A DNA stretch of 55,986 nt from Gammaproteobacteria bacterium. GTDB taxonomy: Bacteria; Pseudomonadota; Gammaproteobacteria; Chromatiales; Chromatiaceae. The first letter of the stretch is position 1. Each line of letters opens with the position of its first letter. The position numbers were made by a program, and so were the translations under genes. The DNA lies in assembly GCA_011390365.1 (NCBI GenBank), contig JAABSM010000016.1, positions 1-55,986 of the forward strand, written 5' to 3'. Of this stretch, positions 35,233 through 44,581 are shown piece by piece. Under the pieces are notes generated by a model that was not told where the DNA came from, searched no databases, and saw nothing but the letters and a program-made list of their open reading frames with translations.

Positions 35233-37503
35233 TCAGTGCACCAGCCTCCCTTCGTATTCGAAGGTGAGCTGGTCGTCGGCAACGCCGATGCGGACGGTGC
35301 CGCCATCCGTCAATCGCCCGAACAGCAACTCCTCCGCCAGCGGTTTCTTGAGCCGCTCCTGGATCAGGCGCGCCATGGGGCGGGCGCCCATCTTGTCATC
35401 GTAACCATTGATGGCGAGCCACACCCGCGCCTCCTGATCCACATCCAGGTTGACCCGCTTCTCCTGCAACTGGCCTTCGAGTTCGAACAGGAACTTGTCC
35501 ACCACATGCCCGATCACCTCGTGAGTAAGGGGGGCGAACTGGACGATGGAGTCGAGGCGATTGCGGAATTCCGGGGTGAACAGCTTCTTGATCGCCTCCA
35601 TGCCGTCGGAACTGTGGTCCTGCTGGGTAAAACCGATGGAGGGACGACTCATCTGCTCTGCCCCGGCATTGGTGGTCATGACGATCACCACGTTGCGAAA
35701 ATCGGCCTTGCGGCCGTTGTTGTCGGTAAGGGTGCCGTGATCCATCACCTGCAACAGCAGATTGAAGACATCGGGATGGGCCTTTTCGATCTCGTCGAGC
35801 AGCAGCACCGAGTGGGGGTGCTTGTTGATCTCTTCGGTCAGTAATCCGCCCTGATCGTAGCCCACATAGCCGGGCGGCGCGCCGATCAGGCGCGACACGG
35901 TGTGGCGCTCCATGTATTCGGACATGTCGAAGCGGATCAGCTCCATGCCCATGATGCGCGCCAGCTGGCGGGTGACCTCGGTCTTGCCGACGCCGGTGGG
36001 GCCGGCGAAGAGGAAGGAGCCCACCGGCTTGTCATCCTTGCCCAGCCCTGAGCGACTCATGCGAATCGCCGCGGAGAGGTTGCCGATCGCCTCGTCCTGG
36101 CCGAACACCACCATCTTGAGGTCCCGCTCCAGGGTGCGCAGCGCCTCCACGTCGGAGGCGGAGACGGTCTTGGGCGGGATGCGGGCGATGCGGGCGACGA
36201 TATTCTCGATGTCCTGGGTGCCGATCTGCTTCTTGCGCTTGCCGACCGGTTGCAGCTGGACGTTGGCCCCCGCCTCGTCGATCACATCGATCGCCTTGTC
36301 CGGCAGGTGGCGGTCATTGATGTAACGGTCCGAAAGCTCCGCCGCCAGGCGCAGCGCCTTCTGGGTGTAGCGGATGCCGTGGTGGGCCTCGAAACGGGAC
36401 TTTAACCCCTTGAGGATCTCGGTGGTCTCATCCACTGATGGCTCAGGGATGTCGATCTTCTGAAAGCGTCGCGCCAGCGCGCGATCCTTTTCAAAGATGC
36501 CGCGAAACTCCTGGTAGGTGGTGGAACCGATACAGCGCATATCGCCCGAGGCGAGCATGGGCTTGATCAGGTTGGAGGCATCCATCACCCCGCCCGAGGC
36601 GGCGCCGGCGCCGATAATGGTATGGATCTCGTCGATGAAGAGAATCGCCTCGGGACGCTTCTTGAGTTGCGCGAGCACCGCCTTGAGGCGCTTTTCGAAA
36701 TCCCCCCGATACTTGGTGCCCGCCACCAGACTGCCGAGATCGAGGGCGTAGATCTCCGCCTCCGCCAGCACCTCGGGCACCGTCTCGTCGACGATCATCT
36801 TGGCCAGGCCTTCGGCGATGGCGGTCTTGCCAACCCCCGCCTCGCCGACCAGCAGCGGATTGTTCTTGCGCCTGCGACACAGCACCTGAATGGTGCGTTC
36901 GATCTCCTGGGCGCGCCCGATCAGGGGATCGATCTTGCCCTCGGAGGCCATCACGTTGAGGTTGGTCGCGAAGCTCTCCAGCGGGTTCTGCTCCTGCTGG
37001 GCGGGCTGTTCCTCGTCCATCTCGTCGTCCTGATGGGGAAAATCCTGCCCCTGTGCCTCATCTTGCCTCTTGGATATGCCATGGGAGATGTAGTTGACCA
37101 CGTCGAGTCGGGAGATATCCTGCAAGTTGAGCAGATAGACCGCCTGGGACTCCCGCTCGCTGAAGATGGCCACCAGCACGTTGGCGCCGGTCACCTCGTT
37201 GCGCCCGGAGGACTGTACATGGAAGACGGCACGTTGCAGCACCCGCTGAAAGCCGAGGGTGGGCTGGGTATCACGCTCGCTGCCGGGGGGCAGGGTCGGG
37301 GTGGTATCCTCGACGAACTCCTCCACATCCTTGCGCAGACGCTCGATATCCGCGCCGCAGGCGCGCAGCACCTTCTCCGCGGAGGGGTTCTCCAGCAACG
37401 CCAACAGCAGGTGCTCGACGGTCATGAATTCATGACGTCGCTCCTTGGCCTGCCTGAAGGCCTCGTTCAGGGTGACTTCCAACTCTTTACTCAGCATCGA
37501 CAT
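35233..37503 (-). CDS. clpA: ATP-dependent Clp protease ATPase subunit ClpA
   Basis: A 756-residue AAA+ unfoldase that feeds ClpP. The N-terminal Clp repeat domain ([30 protein letters not shown]) is followed by two AAA+ modules with Walker A GEAGVGKT and GPTGVGKT, and Walker B segments [12 protein letters not shown] and [12 protein letters not shown]. The length and the acidic linker between N-domain and first AAA module ([14 protein letters not shown]) are usual for ClpA. It lies downstream of clpS on the same strand with a gap of about 107 nt. ClpS-ClpA-ClpP degrades N-degron substrates; clpP is not in the window. Confidence 0.97.
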   Translation of the reverse strand: MSMLSKELEVTLNEAFRQAKERRHEFMTVEHLLLALLENPSAEKVLRACGADIERLRKDVEEFVEDTTPTLPPGSERDTQPTLGFQRVLQRAVFHVQSSGRNEVTGANVLVAIFSERESQAVYLLNLQDISRLDVVNYISHGISKRQDEAQGQDFPHQDDEMDEEQPAQQEQNPLESFATNLNVMASEGKIDPLIGRAQEIERTIQVLCRRRKNNPLLVGEAGVGKTAIAEGLAKMIVDETVPEVLAEAEIYALDLGSLVAGTKYRGDFEKRLKAVLAQLKKRPEAILFIDEIHTIIGAGAASGGVMDASNLIKPMLASGDMRCIGSTTYQEFRGIFEKDRALARRFQKIDIPEPSVDETTEILKGLKSRFEAHHGIRYTQKALRLAAELSDRYINDRHLPDKAIDVIDEAGANVQLQPVGKRKKQIGTQDIENIVARIARIPPKTVSASDVEALRTLERDLKMVVFGQDEAIGNLSAAIRMSRSGLGKDDKPVGSFLFAGPTGVGKTEVTRQLARIMGMELIRFDMSEYMERHTVSRLIGAPPGYVGYDQGGLLTEEINKHPHSVLLLDEIEKAHPDVFNLLLQVMDHGTLTDNNGRKADFRNVVIVMTTNAGAEQMSRPSIGFTQQDHSSDGMEAIKKLFTPEFRNRLDSIVQFAPLTHEVIGHVVDKFLFELEGQLQEKRVNLDVDQEARVWLAINGYDDKMGARPMARLIQERLKKPLAEELLFGRLTDGGTVRIGVADDQLTFEYEGRLVH

Positions 37504-37610
37504 GGCTCTCGCCCCCGCAATTCATCCTGCTTATCGTACAAAAGGTACGCCTCAAGGCGTCCCGATTCAAGCGTTTCCCGCCCAAGTATTTCATGCCAGA
37601 AAAAATGGCA

Positions 37611-37931
37611 TCAAACCTCCTCCATGGCGCACATCAGCGGATGCTGATTCTCTCGTGAGTAATCATTCACCAGCGTCACCTTGGTCTCCGCAACGTCCCG
37701 GGTATAGACACCGCACACCCCCTTGCCGCGGGTGTGCACCGCCAGCATTACCTCGGTAGCCATATCATGATCCATGCCAAAGAAGTTTTCCAGCACATGG
37801 ACCACAAAATCCATGGGCGTATAGTCGTCATTCATCAGCACGACCTTGTACATGGGTGGGCGCTTCAGTTTCGGCTTGGCCTCTTCAACCGCGGTGCCAT
37901 TGTCGTCATGTTGCTCTTCGCGCTCGCTCAT
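37611..37931 (-). CDS. clpS: ATP-dependent Clp protease adaptor ClpS
   Basis: A 106-residue N-recognin that delivers N-degron substrates to ClpA. The core is canonical: [27 protein letters not shown] (first part shown as [19 protein letters not shown]), [23 protein letters not shown] and [11 protein letters not shown]. The ATG of [10 protein letters not shown] is preferred over an upstream TTG. It is divergent from cspD and upstream of clpA. Confidence 0.96.
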   Translation of the reverse strand: MSEREEQHDDNGTAVEEAKPKLKRPPMYKVVLMNDDYTPMDFVVHVLENFFGMDHDMATEVMLAVHTRGKGVCGVYTRDVAETKVTLVNDYSRENQHPLMCAMEEV

Positions 37932-38084
37932 GATTTTAGTTCCACACTCTTTCAATCTTTACAGAAGTAGAATTTTCGTCTTTAATTCGGAGACATAATA
38001 AAAGATTCGGCATCGCAAGACGATAGTCGGGCGTCTCAGATACTTTCATGCAGTTAAAAAAATCCGTAGTAGGAGGAGTATACA

Positions 38085-38303
38085 ATGGCGATCGGTACGG
38101 TTAAATGGTTCAATAACGCCAAAGGCTATGGCTTTGTCACGCCGGACAATGGGGATCAAGACGTCTTCATCCACTTCTCGGCGATCGAGATGGATGGCTA
38201 CAAGACCTTGAAAGAAGGGCAGAAAATCCAGTTCGAAATCAACGAAGGCCCGAAGGGGCTGCACGCCGCCCACGTCCAGTCCGTCGCCGCGGGCGCTAAC
38301 TGA
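38085..38303 (+). CDS. cspD: Cold-shock-domain protein (CspD-like)
   Basis: A 72-residue single-strand nucleic-acid-binding protein with the RNP1/RNP2 motifs KGYGFVTP and [10 protein letters not shown] strong AGGAGGAG precedes the ATG. The location, divergent from clpS, matches cspD of enteric and related bacteria, where the protein slows replication under nutrient stress. The C-terminus ([18 protein letters not shown]) fits general CSPs as well, so the D assignment rests on context. Confidence 0.92.
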   Translation: MAIGTVKWFNNAKGYGFVTPDNGDQDVFIHFSAIEMDGYKTLKEGQKIQFEINEGPKGLHAAHVQSVAAGAN

Positions 38304-38312
38304 AGTTCCACC

Positions 38313-38335
38313 ACCGCCCGCCCGAAGGCCGGGCG
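38313..38335 (+). terminator. GC-rich hairpin after cspD
   Basis: GCCCGCCCG-AAGGC-CGGGCGGGC forms a strong 9-bp stem 9 nt after the cspD stop. No T-run follows, so termination may be incomplete. Confidence 0.55.
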
Positions 38336-38397
38336 GGCAACCCGCCGCCCCGTCTCTTCCAACCCCAGATCAACAGCGTCTCGCCAAGCAGCACTCC

Positions 38398-39321
38398 ATG
38401 AGCGCACTCGCCCTGAAAAACCTGACCAAGACCTACCGTAACGGCCACGTCGCCCTGCGCGGCATCGACCTGGAGGTGGCGGAAGGGGACTTTTTCGCCC
38501 TCCTCGGCCCCAACGGCGCCGGCAAATCCACCGCCATCGGCATCATCGCCTCACTGGTCAACAAGAGCGCCGGTAGCGTCGCGGTCTTCGGTCGCGACCT
38601 GGACCGGGACCCCAACGGCGTAAAGGTCAATATCGGGCTGGTCCCCCAGGAGTTCAACTTCAATCAGTTCGAACCGGTGGAGGAGATTCTGGTGAATCAG
38701 GCCGGCTTTCACGGCATTCCCCGCCGCCAGGCCTTCGTGGAAGCCGAAAAATGGCTGCGCCAACTGGAGCTGTGGGACAAGCGCCGGGGTATGGCCCGGG
38801 AACTCTCCGGCGGCATGAAGCGCCGCCTGATGATCGCCCGCGCCCTGATCCACCGCCCCCGCCTGCTGATTCTCGATGAACCCACCGCCGGCGTCGACAT
38901 CGAGATACGCCGCGCCATGTGGAAGTTTCTGTCCGACATCAACCGCCAGGGGGTGACCATCATCCTCACCACCCACTATCTGGAGGAGGCGGAGAGCCTG
39001 TGCCGCAACATCGCCATCATCAACCATGGACGCATCGTCGAGCACGGCGGTATGGCGCAACTGCTGCGCAAGCTCCACAAGGAGCATCTGGTGCTCAACC
39101 TCGCCGAGGCCCCCGCCCGCCCGCCGCAACTGAAAGGCTTTACCGTGATCGCCGCCAATGACGCCAGCCTGGAGGTGGAGATCACCCAGGATTGCAACCT
39201 CCACGATCTCTTCCGGCAACTGGAGGCCCAGGGCCTGCGCGTCATCGGCGTTCGCAACAAGCAGAATCGCCTAGAGCGCATCATGCTGGATATGGCGGAC
39301 CAGCGCAAGGAGGCGTCATGA
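38398..39321 (+). CDS. yadG: ABC transporter ATP-binding protein (YadG-like)
   Basis: A 307-residue ABC-2 type exporter ATPase. It has Walker A GPNGAGKST, Q-loop VPQEFNF, signature LSGGMKRRL, Walker B LLILDEPTAGVD and H-loop ILTTHYLEEAE. A C-terminal extension of about 80 residues follows the nucleotide-binding domain. It overlaps the permease gene as ATGA. The YadG/YadH pair is widespread in gammaproteobacteria; the exported substrate is not known. Confidence 0.92.
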   Translation: MSALALKNLTKTYRNGHVALRGIDLEVAEGDFFALLGPNGAGKSTAIGIIASLVNKSAGSVAVFGRDLDRDPNGVKVNIGLVPQEFNFNQFEPVEEILVNQAGFHGIPRRQAFVEAEKWLRQLELWDKRRGMARELSGGMKRRLMIARALIHRPRLLILDEPTAGVDIEIRRAMWKFLSDINRQGVTIILTTHYLEEAESLCRNIAIINHGRIVEHGGMAQLLRKLHKEHLVLNLAEAPARPPQLKGFTVIAANDASLEVEITQDCNLHDLFRQLEAQGLRVIGVRNKQNRLERIMLDMADQRKEAS

Positions 39322-40094
39322 TCCGCTCCCACCCCTGGCTCGTCGCCTACAAGGCCATAGTCACCAAGGAGATCCTGCGCTTCGCCCGCATCTGGGTACA
39401 GACCGTACTCCCGCCCGTGGTCACCACCACCCTCTACTTCGTCATCTTCGGCAAGTTGATCGGCGAACGCATCGGCGACATGGACGGCTTTCGCTATATC
39501 GACTTCATCGTTCCCGGGCTGATCCTGATGGCGGTGATCACCAACTCCTACGCCAACGTGGTCTCATCCTTCTACAGCAGCAAGTTCCAGCGCCACATCG
39601 AGGAGCTGATCGTCGCCCCCGTGCCCAACTGGGTGATCCTCGCCGGTTACGTCAGCGGCGGCGTCGCCCGCGGCCTAGCCGTGGGCTGCGCCGTGACCAT
39701 CGTCTCCCTGATCTTCAGCGACCTGCGCATCCACAGCTATGCCCTGACCCTCGCCGTGGTCCTGCTGACCTCGATCCTGTTCGCGCTGGGGGGCTTCATT
39801 AACGCCATCTACGCCCGCACCTTCGACGACATCTCCATCGTCCCCACCTTCATCCTTACGCCGCTGACCTACCTGGGCGGGGTCTTCTACTCGATCGAGA
39901 TGCTGCCCGAGTTCTGGCAACAGGCCTCCCTCGCGAACCCGCTTCTGTACATGATCAATGCGTTTCGTCACGCATTACTAGGTGTTTCAGATATATCTCC
40001 ATTGGTCGCCCTGCTTATCATCTCCTCCTTCACCTTGACCCTCGCAGTCATTAGCCTTCACCTATTGGCCCAAGGACACGGTATCAAGTCGTGA
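39318..40094 (+). CDS. yadH: ABC-2 type transporter permease (YadH-like)
   Basis: A 258-residue permease with six predicted spans and the ABC-2 signature region FDDISIVPTFILTPLTYLGGVFYS (conserved end: PLTYLGGVFY). It is translationally coupled to yadG by ATGA. From about position 39945 to the stop codon, codon choice becomes AT-richer (for example CGTTTCGTCACGCATTACTA), unlike the first 210 codons. The change continues into the next gene. The C-terminus still looks family-like, so the gene is probably functional, but its 3' end may have been replaced by recombination. Confidence 0.9.
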   Translation: MIRSHPWLVAYKAIVTKEILRFARIWVQTVLPPVVTTTLYFVIFGKLIGERIGDMDGFRYIDFIVPGLILMAVITNSYANVVSSFYSSKFQRHIEELIVAPVPNWVILAGYVSGGVARGLAVGCAVTIVSLIFSDLRIHSYALTLAVVLLTSILFALGGFINAIYARTFDDISIVPTFILTPLTYLGGVFYSIEMLPEFWQQASLANPLLYMINAFRHALLGVSDISPLVALLIISSFTLTLAVISLHLLAQGHGIKS

Positions 40095-40105
40095 CCACCA
40101 CCGGA

Positions 40106-40239
40106 GAGTGCAACCCGTCGCCCGACATTTCAATAGAATCAGCGCGTTACGCACAACGAAAAATCAGTTTCTTAGGCGGGTTTTCGCTCTATGTCACTGA
40201 ATTTGCGTACACCCGGAGAGCGGGCGACGGGTTGCACTC
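40106..40239. mobile_element. MITE-like element with 19-bp terminal inverted repeats
   Basis: GAGTGCAACCCGTCGCCCG (40106-40124) and its exact complement (40221-40239) bound a 134-bp segment with no coding capacity. No target-site duplication is obvious. It begins 11 nt after the yadH stop codon, at the edge of an AT-richer region. Confidence 0.6.
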
Positions 40240-40268
40240 ACCGCCGGACCACCGGAAGCCCGTACCCT

Positions 40269-40298
40269 AACAACAGACACATCAACAACAGACACATC
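40269..40298. repeat. 15-bp tandem duplication
   Basis: AACAACAGACACATC occurs twice in immediate succession. It lies in the 522-base gap between yadH and the CAP-domain gene, where I see no gene. Confidence 0.8.
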
Positions 40299-40455
40299 CA
40301 GTGGGAGGCAATACAGCAAAAGAGACGAGGCATTACCATTCAACTGGACAAATATCTGGTCTTACCAGATACTTTGAGTATACTTGATTAGCAAGATATC
40401 TCAGTTGTCTTGGATGCGCCGCATCCCGACTCGGACCGCGACGCGGTCAAGACTG

Positions 40456-40482
40456 CATTCCCATGCGGCGCATGGGAACGAG
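40456..40482. repeat. Dispersed hairpin repeat (CATTCCCATGCG / CGCATGGGAACG family)
   Basis: TTCCCATG pairs with CATGGGAA around a CGGCG centre. This palindrome and its CATTCCCACGC relatives are common intergenic repeats in gammaproteobacteria and cyanobacteria. Confidence 0.6.
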
Positions 40483-40616
40483 AAAACGAGAAAGCCCGGT
40501 GGGCATCGTTCAACTGGAGCATCTTACTAATCAGGTGAGTATATGTCAGTGTCCCGTTAGGAACAGGTGTGCAGCCTCAACAATAGAGTAATTCCCAATT
40601 TTCCAAGAGCGTCCCT

Positions 40617-42803
40617 ATGAACAGAAGATACTTCAACCACAACCTAGTCCTGCTAATAGGGCTCGGCTTGACCTCATCCATTACAATCGGGGCTAACACG
40701 CCACCAAAGCCGCATCACGAGCTCCCTCCAGAACTGGGACCGGCGCCTCGCGCTAACCCAACCCTGGCCAAACAGTCTAAACCGCCCAGATCGCTTCGCT
40801 CAATGAGCTCCTTTCCGCGAACCGGCAATTTCGGCACCTTGGACCTAACCGATAGAGAACTATCCCAGGCATTTTTCAATTCGGTATACAATTCCTCCGC
40901 CAAGGTAGCGATCGAGTGGGATGGCACCCATGACCCATGCAATCCAGGCACCATTAGCAATGATTTTATGGATTCCACCCTTACACGCATCAACTGGTAT
41001 CGGGCAATGGCGGGCGTCCCCAGCACCATCCAGTTCGACACAGCCATCGGCGGGCTCAGCGAAAAAAGCCAAGACTCGGCTCTATACATGTCACGGAACG
41101 ATAAACTCACTCATTACCCAGTTAACACTGACCCATGCTATACCGGTGACGCCTATACTGCGGCAGGCTACTCGAACATCAGTATCGGCAACTTTGGCTG
41201 GGATGCCGTAATGTCCCAAATGCGTGACAATGGACCAACGAATACTAAGGTGGGGCACAGGCGGTGGCTGATATACCCTGAAACTCAGACAATGGGAACA
41301 GGTGATATCAGCCCAGCATGGGATGGTGGTTATAATGGAGACAGCAACGGCGATAACATCGACGACTTAAAGACCTATTACAGAAAGTCCAATAACATCT
41401 ATGTACAGGACGGAACCTACGGATCAAGCGGTGCCGTCGTACGTGACGGCTTCATCGCTTGGCCACCTCCTGGCTATGTGCCATACAATGTGGTCTACCC
41501 ACGCTGGTCCTTTTCCTACCGAGGTGCCAATTTTGCGAACGCCACGGTTAGCATGACAAAAGTCGGTGCTAGCGTCGACATTGAGGAAGAAGACAAAACA
41601 TCCACTGGATATGGCGAAAACACCATAACTTGGGTACCCGAAAATTACGATGCAGACGACTCTTTTGCCGCATGGGAGAATCCGGGGTCAGACACCTCCT
41701 ACACCATCACCATTTCCGGTATAGCTGACGCGCCACAAAATGAATACACTTATACGACAACAATATATGACCCCCAAGCCAGCACAGGATTTGAGACCAT
41801 TCCCAGCGTCTATGGTAGCGACGCTATTACTACCAATGGCGCGACGTACAGCCACGACACGTTGCCGTGGGCGGAAAGCCACGAATGGCGTGAAATCTCT
41901 CTGACCAGCACTACATACACGAATGGCGCGGAGAGCGGCACTGGAGAAATTTTGGCCGGAATAGAACCACGTTACGACGATTTAATTTCCAACCTTCACA
42001 AGAAAAACGGTAACAATTCGTTCCATTTGGCCCACATGCGTTCCGGTGACGACGAGATGTGGTTCGAAATCGACCAAGAATTCATCTTGAACGACTCAAG
42101 CTACCTGAAGTTTTGGTCTTTGCTACGTTACGCCACCGCCGACCAACACGCCAAGGCCCAAATCTCCCTGGATGGCGGTGGCTCCTGGATAGATCTCGAA
42201 TACTCTCAGGACGGTACTGGAGGCGCCGGTGATACGGCGTTCATACAACGATCCATACCCTTGATTGCCTACACCGGGTACACCGCCAAGTTCCGTTTTA
42301 TATACACTTTGGACGGACCCTCCCTGTACTCCTACGACAACTCCCCAACGAAGTCACCCGTAGGATTATTCATTGACGACATTGAGATTACCAACGCCAA
42401 CATCGTAACCGAACAACAATCCGGAAAATCTTCAGGGCCAGGGGAATTCACGTATATACCTAGCAGTGACGGGGTTTACTTCCTTCAAGCCCGAGCAGTC
42501 CCTTGGGAAAACATGCCAGGCCTCACGTGGGGGCACGTAAAATTCGTCACTGTCACAGAATCCGCCTGCACCAACACCGCCACCAACCTGGAGGTGACTC
42601 AGGATCTGCTGGACACCTGCTCCGCCGCGGGTACCCGTAACTTTGACGGAAGCAATAGCCTGTTTACGGACAACACCTTCAGCTCCGTCACCATCCCCAG
42701 CGATGGTTTTCCCTGGAGTTTCACCTCCGATGGGATCATAACCCTCAATCCTGGCTTCAACGCGACCAGCGGATCCGACTTCAGCGCAACCATCAACCCA
42801 TAG
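40617..42803 (+). CDS. Secreted CAP (SCP/PR1)-domain protein of foreign composition
   Basis: A 728-residue exported protein. A signal peptide (LVLLIGLGLTSSITIGA) and a proline-rich linker precede a CAP domain (about 125-225) with RINWYRAMAGVPS, the H in DKLTHYP and the motif VGHRRWLIYP. Beta-rich domains follow, including an immunoglobulin-like region and a lectin/MAM-like segment (QISLDGGGSWIDLEYSQDG, LFIDDIEITN). The C-terminal 85 residues (TQDLLDTCSAAGTRNFDG to LNPGFNATSGSDFSATI) form a beta repeat of the 'PGF-x-SG-x-F-A' type, probably for surface display. Codon use is AT-richer than neighbours up to about residue 640, then returns to host style. This suggests an acquired body joined to a native C-terminal module. 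Function is unknown. Confidence 0.8.
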   Translation: MNRRYFNHNLVLLIGLGLTSSITIGANTPPKPHHELPPELGPAPRANPTLAKQSKPPRSLRSMSSFPRTGNFGTLDLTDRELSQAFFNSVYNSSAKVAIEWDGTHDPCNPGTISNDFMDSTLTRINWYRAMAGVPSTIQFDTAIGGLSEKSQDSALYMSRNDKLTHYPVNTDPCYTGDAYTAAGYSNISIGNFGWDAVMSQMRDNGPTNTKVGHRRWLIYPETQTMGTGDISPAWDGGYNGDSNGDNIDDLKTYYRKSNNIYVQDGTYGSSGAVVRDGFIAWPPPGYVPYNVVYPRWSFSYRGANFANATVSMTKVGASVDIEEEDKTSTGYGENTITWVPENYDADDSFAAWENPGSDTSYTITISGIADAPQNEYTYTTTIYDPQASTGFETIPSVYGSDAITTNGATYSHDTLPWAESHEWREISLTSTTYTNGAESGTGEILAGIEPRYDDLISNLHKKNGNNSFHLAHMRSGDDEMWFEIDQEFILNDSSYLKFWSLLRYATADQHAKAQISLDGGGSWIDLEYSQDGTGGAGDTAFIQRSIPLIAYTGYTAKFRFIYTLDGPSLYSYDNSPTKSPVGLFIDDIEITNANIVTEQQSGKSSGPGEFTYIPSSDGVYFLQARAVPWENMPGLTWGHVKFVTVTESACTNTATNLEVTQDLLDTCSAAGTRNFDGSNSLFTDNTFSSVTIPSDGFPWSFTSDGIITLNPGFNATSGSDFSATINP

Positions 42804-42811
42804 CCCCCAAA

Positions 42812-42848
42812 AAAAGGCCGCTTCCCGAGCTCCGGGAAGCGGCCTTTT
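42812..42848. terminator. Strong bidirectional intrinsic terminator
   Basis: AAAAGGCCGCTTCCCG and its complement form a 16-bp perfect stem with a 5-nt loop, A-rich on one side and T-rich on the other. It separates the convergent CAP and CBS genes. Confidence 0.93.
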
Positions 42849-42886
42849 GTCGATAGCGCCGCGGCCGTGTTCAGCCAGGAGCCCGG

Positions 42887-43294
42887 TTAGAGTTCCCCCC
42901 GCAAACAAAGCCCCAGATACCGACACGCATCGGTAGCGGTAAAGATCCCCGCCAGTTGATCCCCATCCAGCACCAGCACCGAGCCGATCTGGCGATCTGC
43001 CATATTAAGCACCACCTCATCCAGGCGGGAGTCTGGAGTGGCGGTGTAGGTGGCGAGGGTGCAGACATCCTCGACGGTCATCTCTTCCGCCTTGACCAGG
43101 CCGTGATTGGCGACCAGTGCGAGGTTGACATCCCGGTCCGAGAGCATGCTGACCGGTTTTCCTGCCTTCATCACGGGCAGATGGCGAAAGCCCTTTTCGC
43201 TCATGATCCGCTGCGCTGACAAAACGGTTTCGGCTGCGTCGATGGTCATGGGCGCCTTGGTCATGACCAACTTGATTGCTGGCGCTTGTTTCAT
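42887..43294 (-). CDS. CBS-domain protein
   Basis: A 135-residue cytosolic protein consisting of two CBS motifs (KLVMTKAPMTIDAAETVLSA with MSEKGFRHLPVM, and TVEDVCTLATYTATPDSRL with RQIGSVLVLDGDQLAGIFT). Stand-alone CBS pairs bind adenine nucleotides and act as energy sensors or partner regulators. The start MKQAPAIKLV follows GGGGAAG; 16 extra codons in the open frame are not family-like. It lies 100 nt downstream of the yhcC-like gene on the same strand and may be co-transcribed with it. No partner can be identified. Confidence 0.88.
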   Translation of the reverse strand: MKQAPAIKLVMTKAPMTIDAAETVLSAQRIMSEKGFRHLPVMKAGKPVSMLSDRDVNLALVANHGLVKAEEMTVEDVCTLATYTATPDSRLDEVVLNMADRQIGSVLVLDGDQLAGIFTATDACRYLGLCLRGEL

Positions 43295-43394
43295 GCTGTT
43301 TACTTCCCCGTATCCAACCAGAGACCCGAGTCGGTCCCCCAAAAGCCCACCATGTTACCATATCTCCCTGATCGCCATGACCGGCGAATCACGG

Positions 43395-44351
43395 CTACTT
43401 GCCGCCCACCGCCAGTCTGGGGGCCGGCGTCGTGGTGTTCAGGGCGCTGCCCTGGCGCCCGCCTCGCCTCGCCAGTTCCCGCTCTATGGCGTTCAACACC
43501 ACCCATTTGCCGCCGCACCACGCCGGCGCCAGCAGGATATCCGCGGCGGCGCTTCCGGTCACCCGGTGGTAGATGACCGACTCCGGCGTCCGTTCGATGA
43601 GGTCAGCGGCGGTCTCCACGTACTCTTCCAGGGTCAAGGGCCGATACTCCCCGGCCCGCCACTGGTTGGCCAGCATGGTCCCCTTCACCACATGCAGGGG
43701 ATGCAGCTTGAGGCCTTCAACGCCCAACTCCAGCACCCGCTCCAGGGTCGCCAGCGAGGCCTGTCGCCCTTCGCCGGGCAGCCCCATGATGAGGTGGGTG
43801 CAGACCTTGATGCCGTGCAGGCGCGCGGCGCGGATGGCGTCGCGATACTCGCGAAAACCGTGGCCCCGGTTGACCCGGTCGAGGGTCTCATCGAAGGCCG
43901 ATTGCAGGCCCAGCTCCAGCCAAACCTCGTAGCCTTCATCCTGATAGCCGCGCAGCAGATCGAGCACCGCGTCCGGTACGCAGTCGGGCCGCGTCCCCAC
44001 CGAGAGACCGACCACGTCCGGCTCGTCCAGGGCCTGTCGGTACAGCCCCGAGAGGTAACTGACGTCGGCGTAGGTATTGGTATAGGCCTGAAAATAGGCG
44101 AGAAAACGGCGCGCCCGGGTGCGCTTGAGGATGACCCGGCGTCCGCTCTCGATCTGCTCCGATACCACCGGATCGCGGCGCGCCGTGGGGCTGAAGGAGA
44201 CGTTATTGCAAAAGGTGCAGCCGCCCTGCCCCTTGCTGCCATCGCGGTTGGGGCAGGTCATTCCGGCGTTGATGGCGACCTTGTGGACCCGTTCGCCATA
44301 GCGGGCGAGAAGATCCTGTCCCAGGGTGTTGATATAGTCGGATAGCGCCAT
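43395..44351 (-). CDS. TIGR01212-family radical SAM protein (YhcC-like)
   Basis: A 318-residue radical SAM enzyme. The N-terminal cysteine cluster is KVAINAGMTCPNRDGSKGQG then GCTFCNN, with the extended spacing CX(n)CxxC typical of the Elp3/YhcC group. Conserved segments include YFQAYTNTYADV, SVGTRPDCVPDAVLDLL, WLELGLQSAFDETLDRVNRGH and HLIMGLPGEG. The reaction is unestablished. The start MALSDYINTL follows AGGA; the longer frame adds a non-homologous 30 residues. The C-terminus includes the family's LAPAWCGGKWVVLNAIERELARRG, read here as LAPAWCGGKWVVLNAIE. Confidence 0.92.
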   Translation of the reverse strand: MALSDYINTLGQDLLARYGERVHKVAINAGMTCPNRDGSKGQGGCTFCNNVSFSPTARRDPVVSEQIESGRRVILKRTRARRFLAYFQAYTNTYADVSYLSGLYRQALDEPDVVGLSVGTRPDCVPDAVLDLLRGYQDEGYEVWLELGLQSAFDETLDRVNRGHGFREYRDAIRAARLHGIKVCTHLIMGLPGEGRQASLATLERVLELGVEGLKLHPLHVVKGTMLANQWRAGEYRPLTLEEYVETAADLIERTPESVIYHRVTGSAAADILLAPAWCGGKWVVLNAIERELARRGGRQGSALNTTTPAPRLAVGGK

Positions 44352-44581
44352 CGTTGAAGTCCTGCCTTGTCGTCCGCCGGCCTGCCGCCCCACGCGACAA
44401 CCCCCTAAAATACGAATCGTGACCAATATTGCAAGCGGCAATCATAGCATTTGGACTCAATCCGCTTTAACCTCTGGATTTTCATTGACTCACCGAAAAG
44501 TCCCCTGACGACTTGCGCGACGCTCGTCGATGCCGATAATAGCGCCTCGCCTCGGGATGTTGACGCCAATGGGAGCGCAAG

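Noticed and set aside
40095-40616. CRISPR array suspected from repeated blocks
   Set aside because: The repeats are a single inverted pair, one 15-bp tandem duplication and a palindrome. There are no regularly spaced units and no cas genes.
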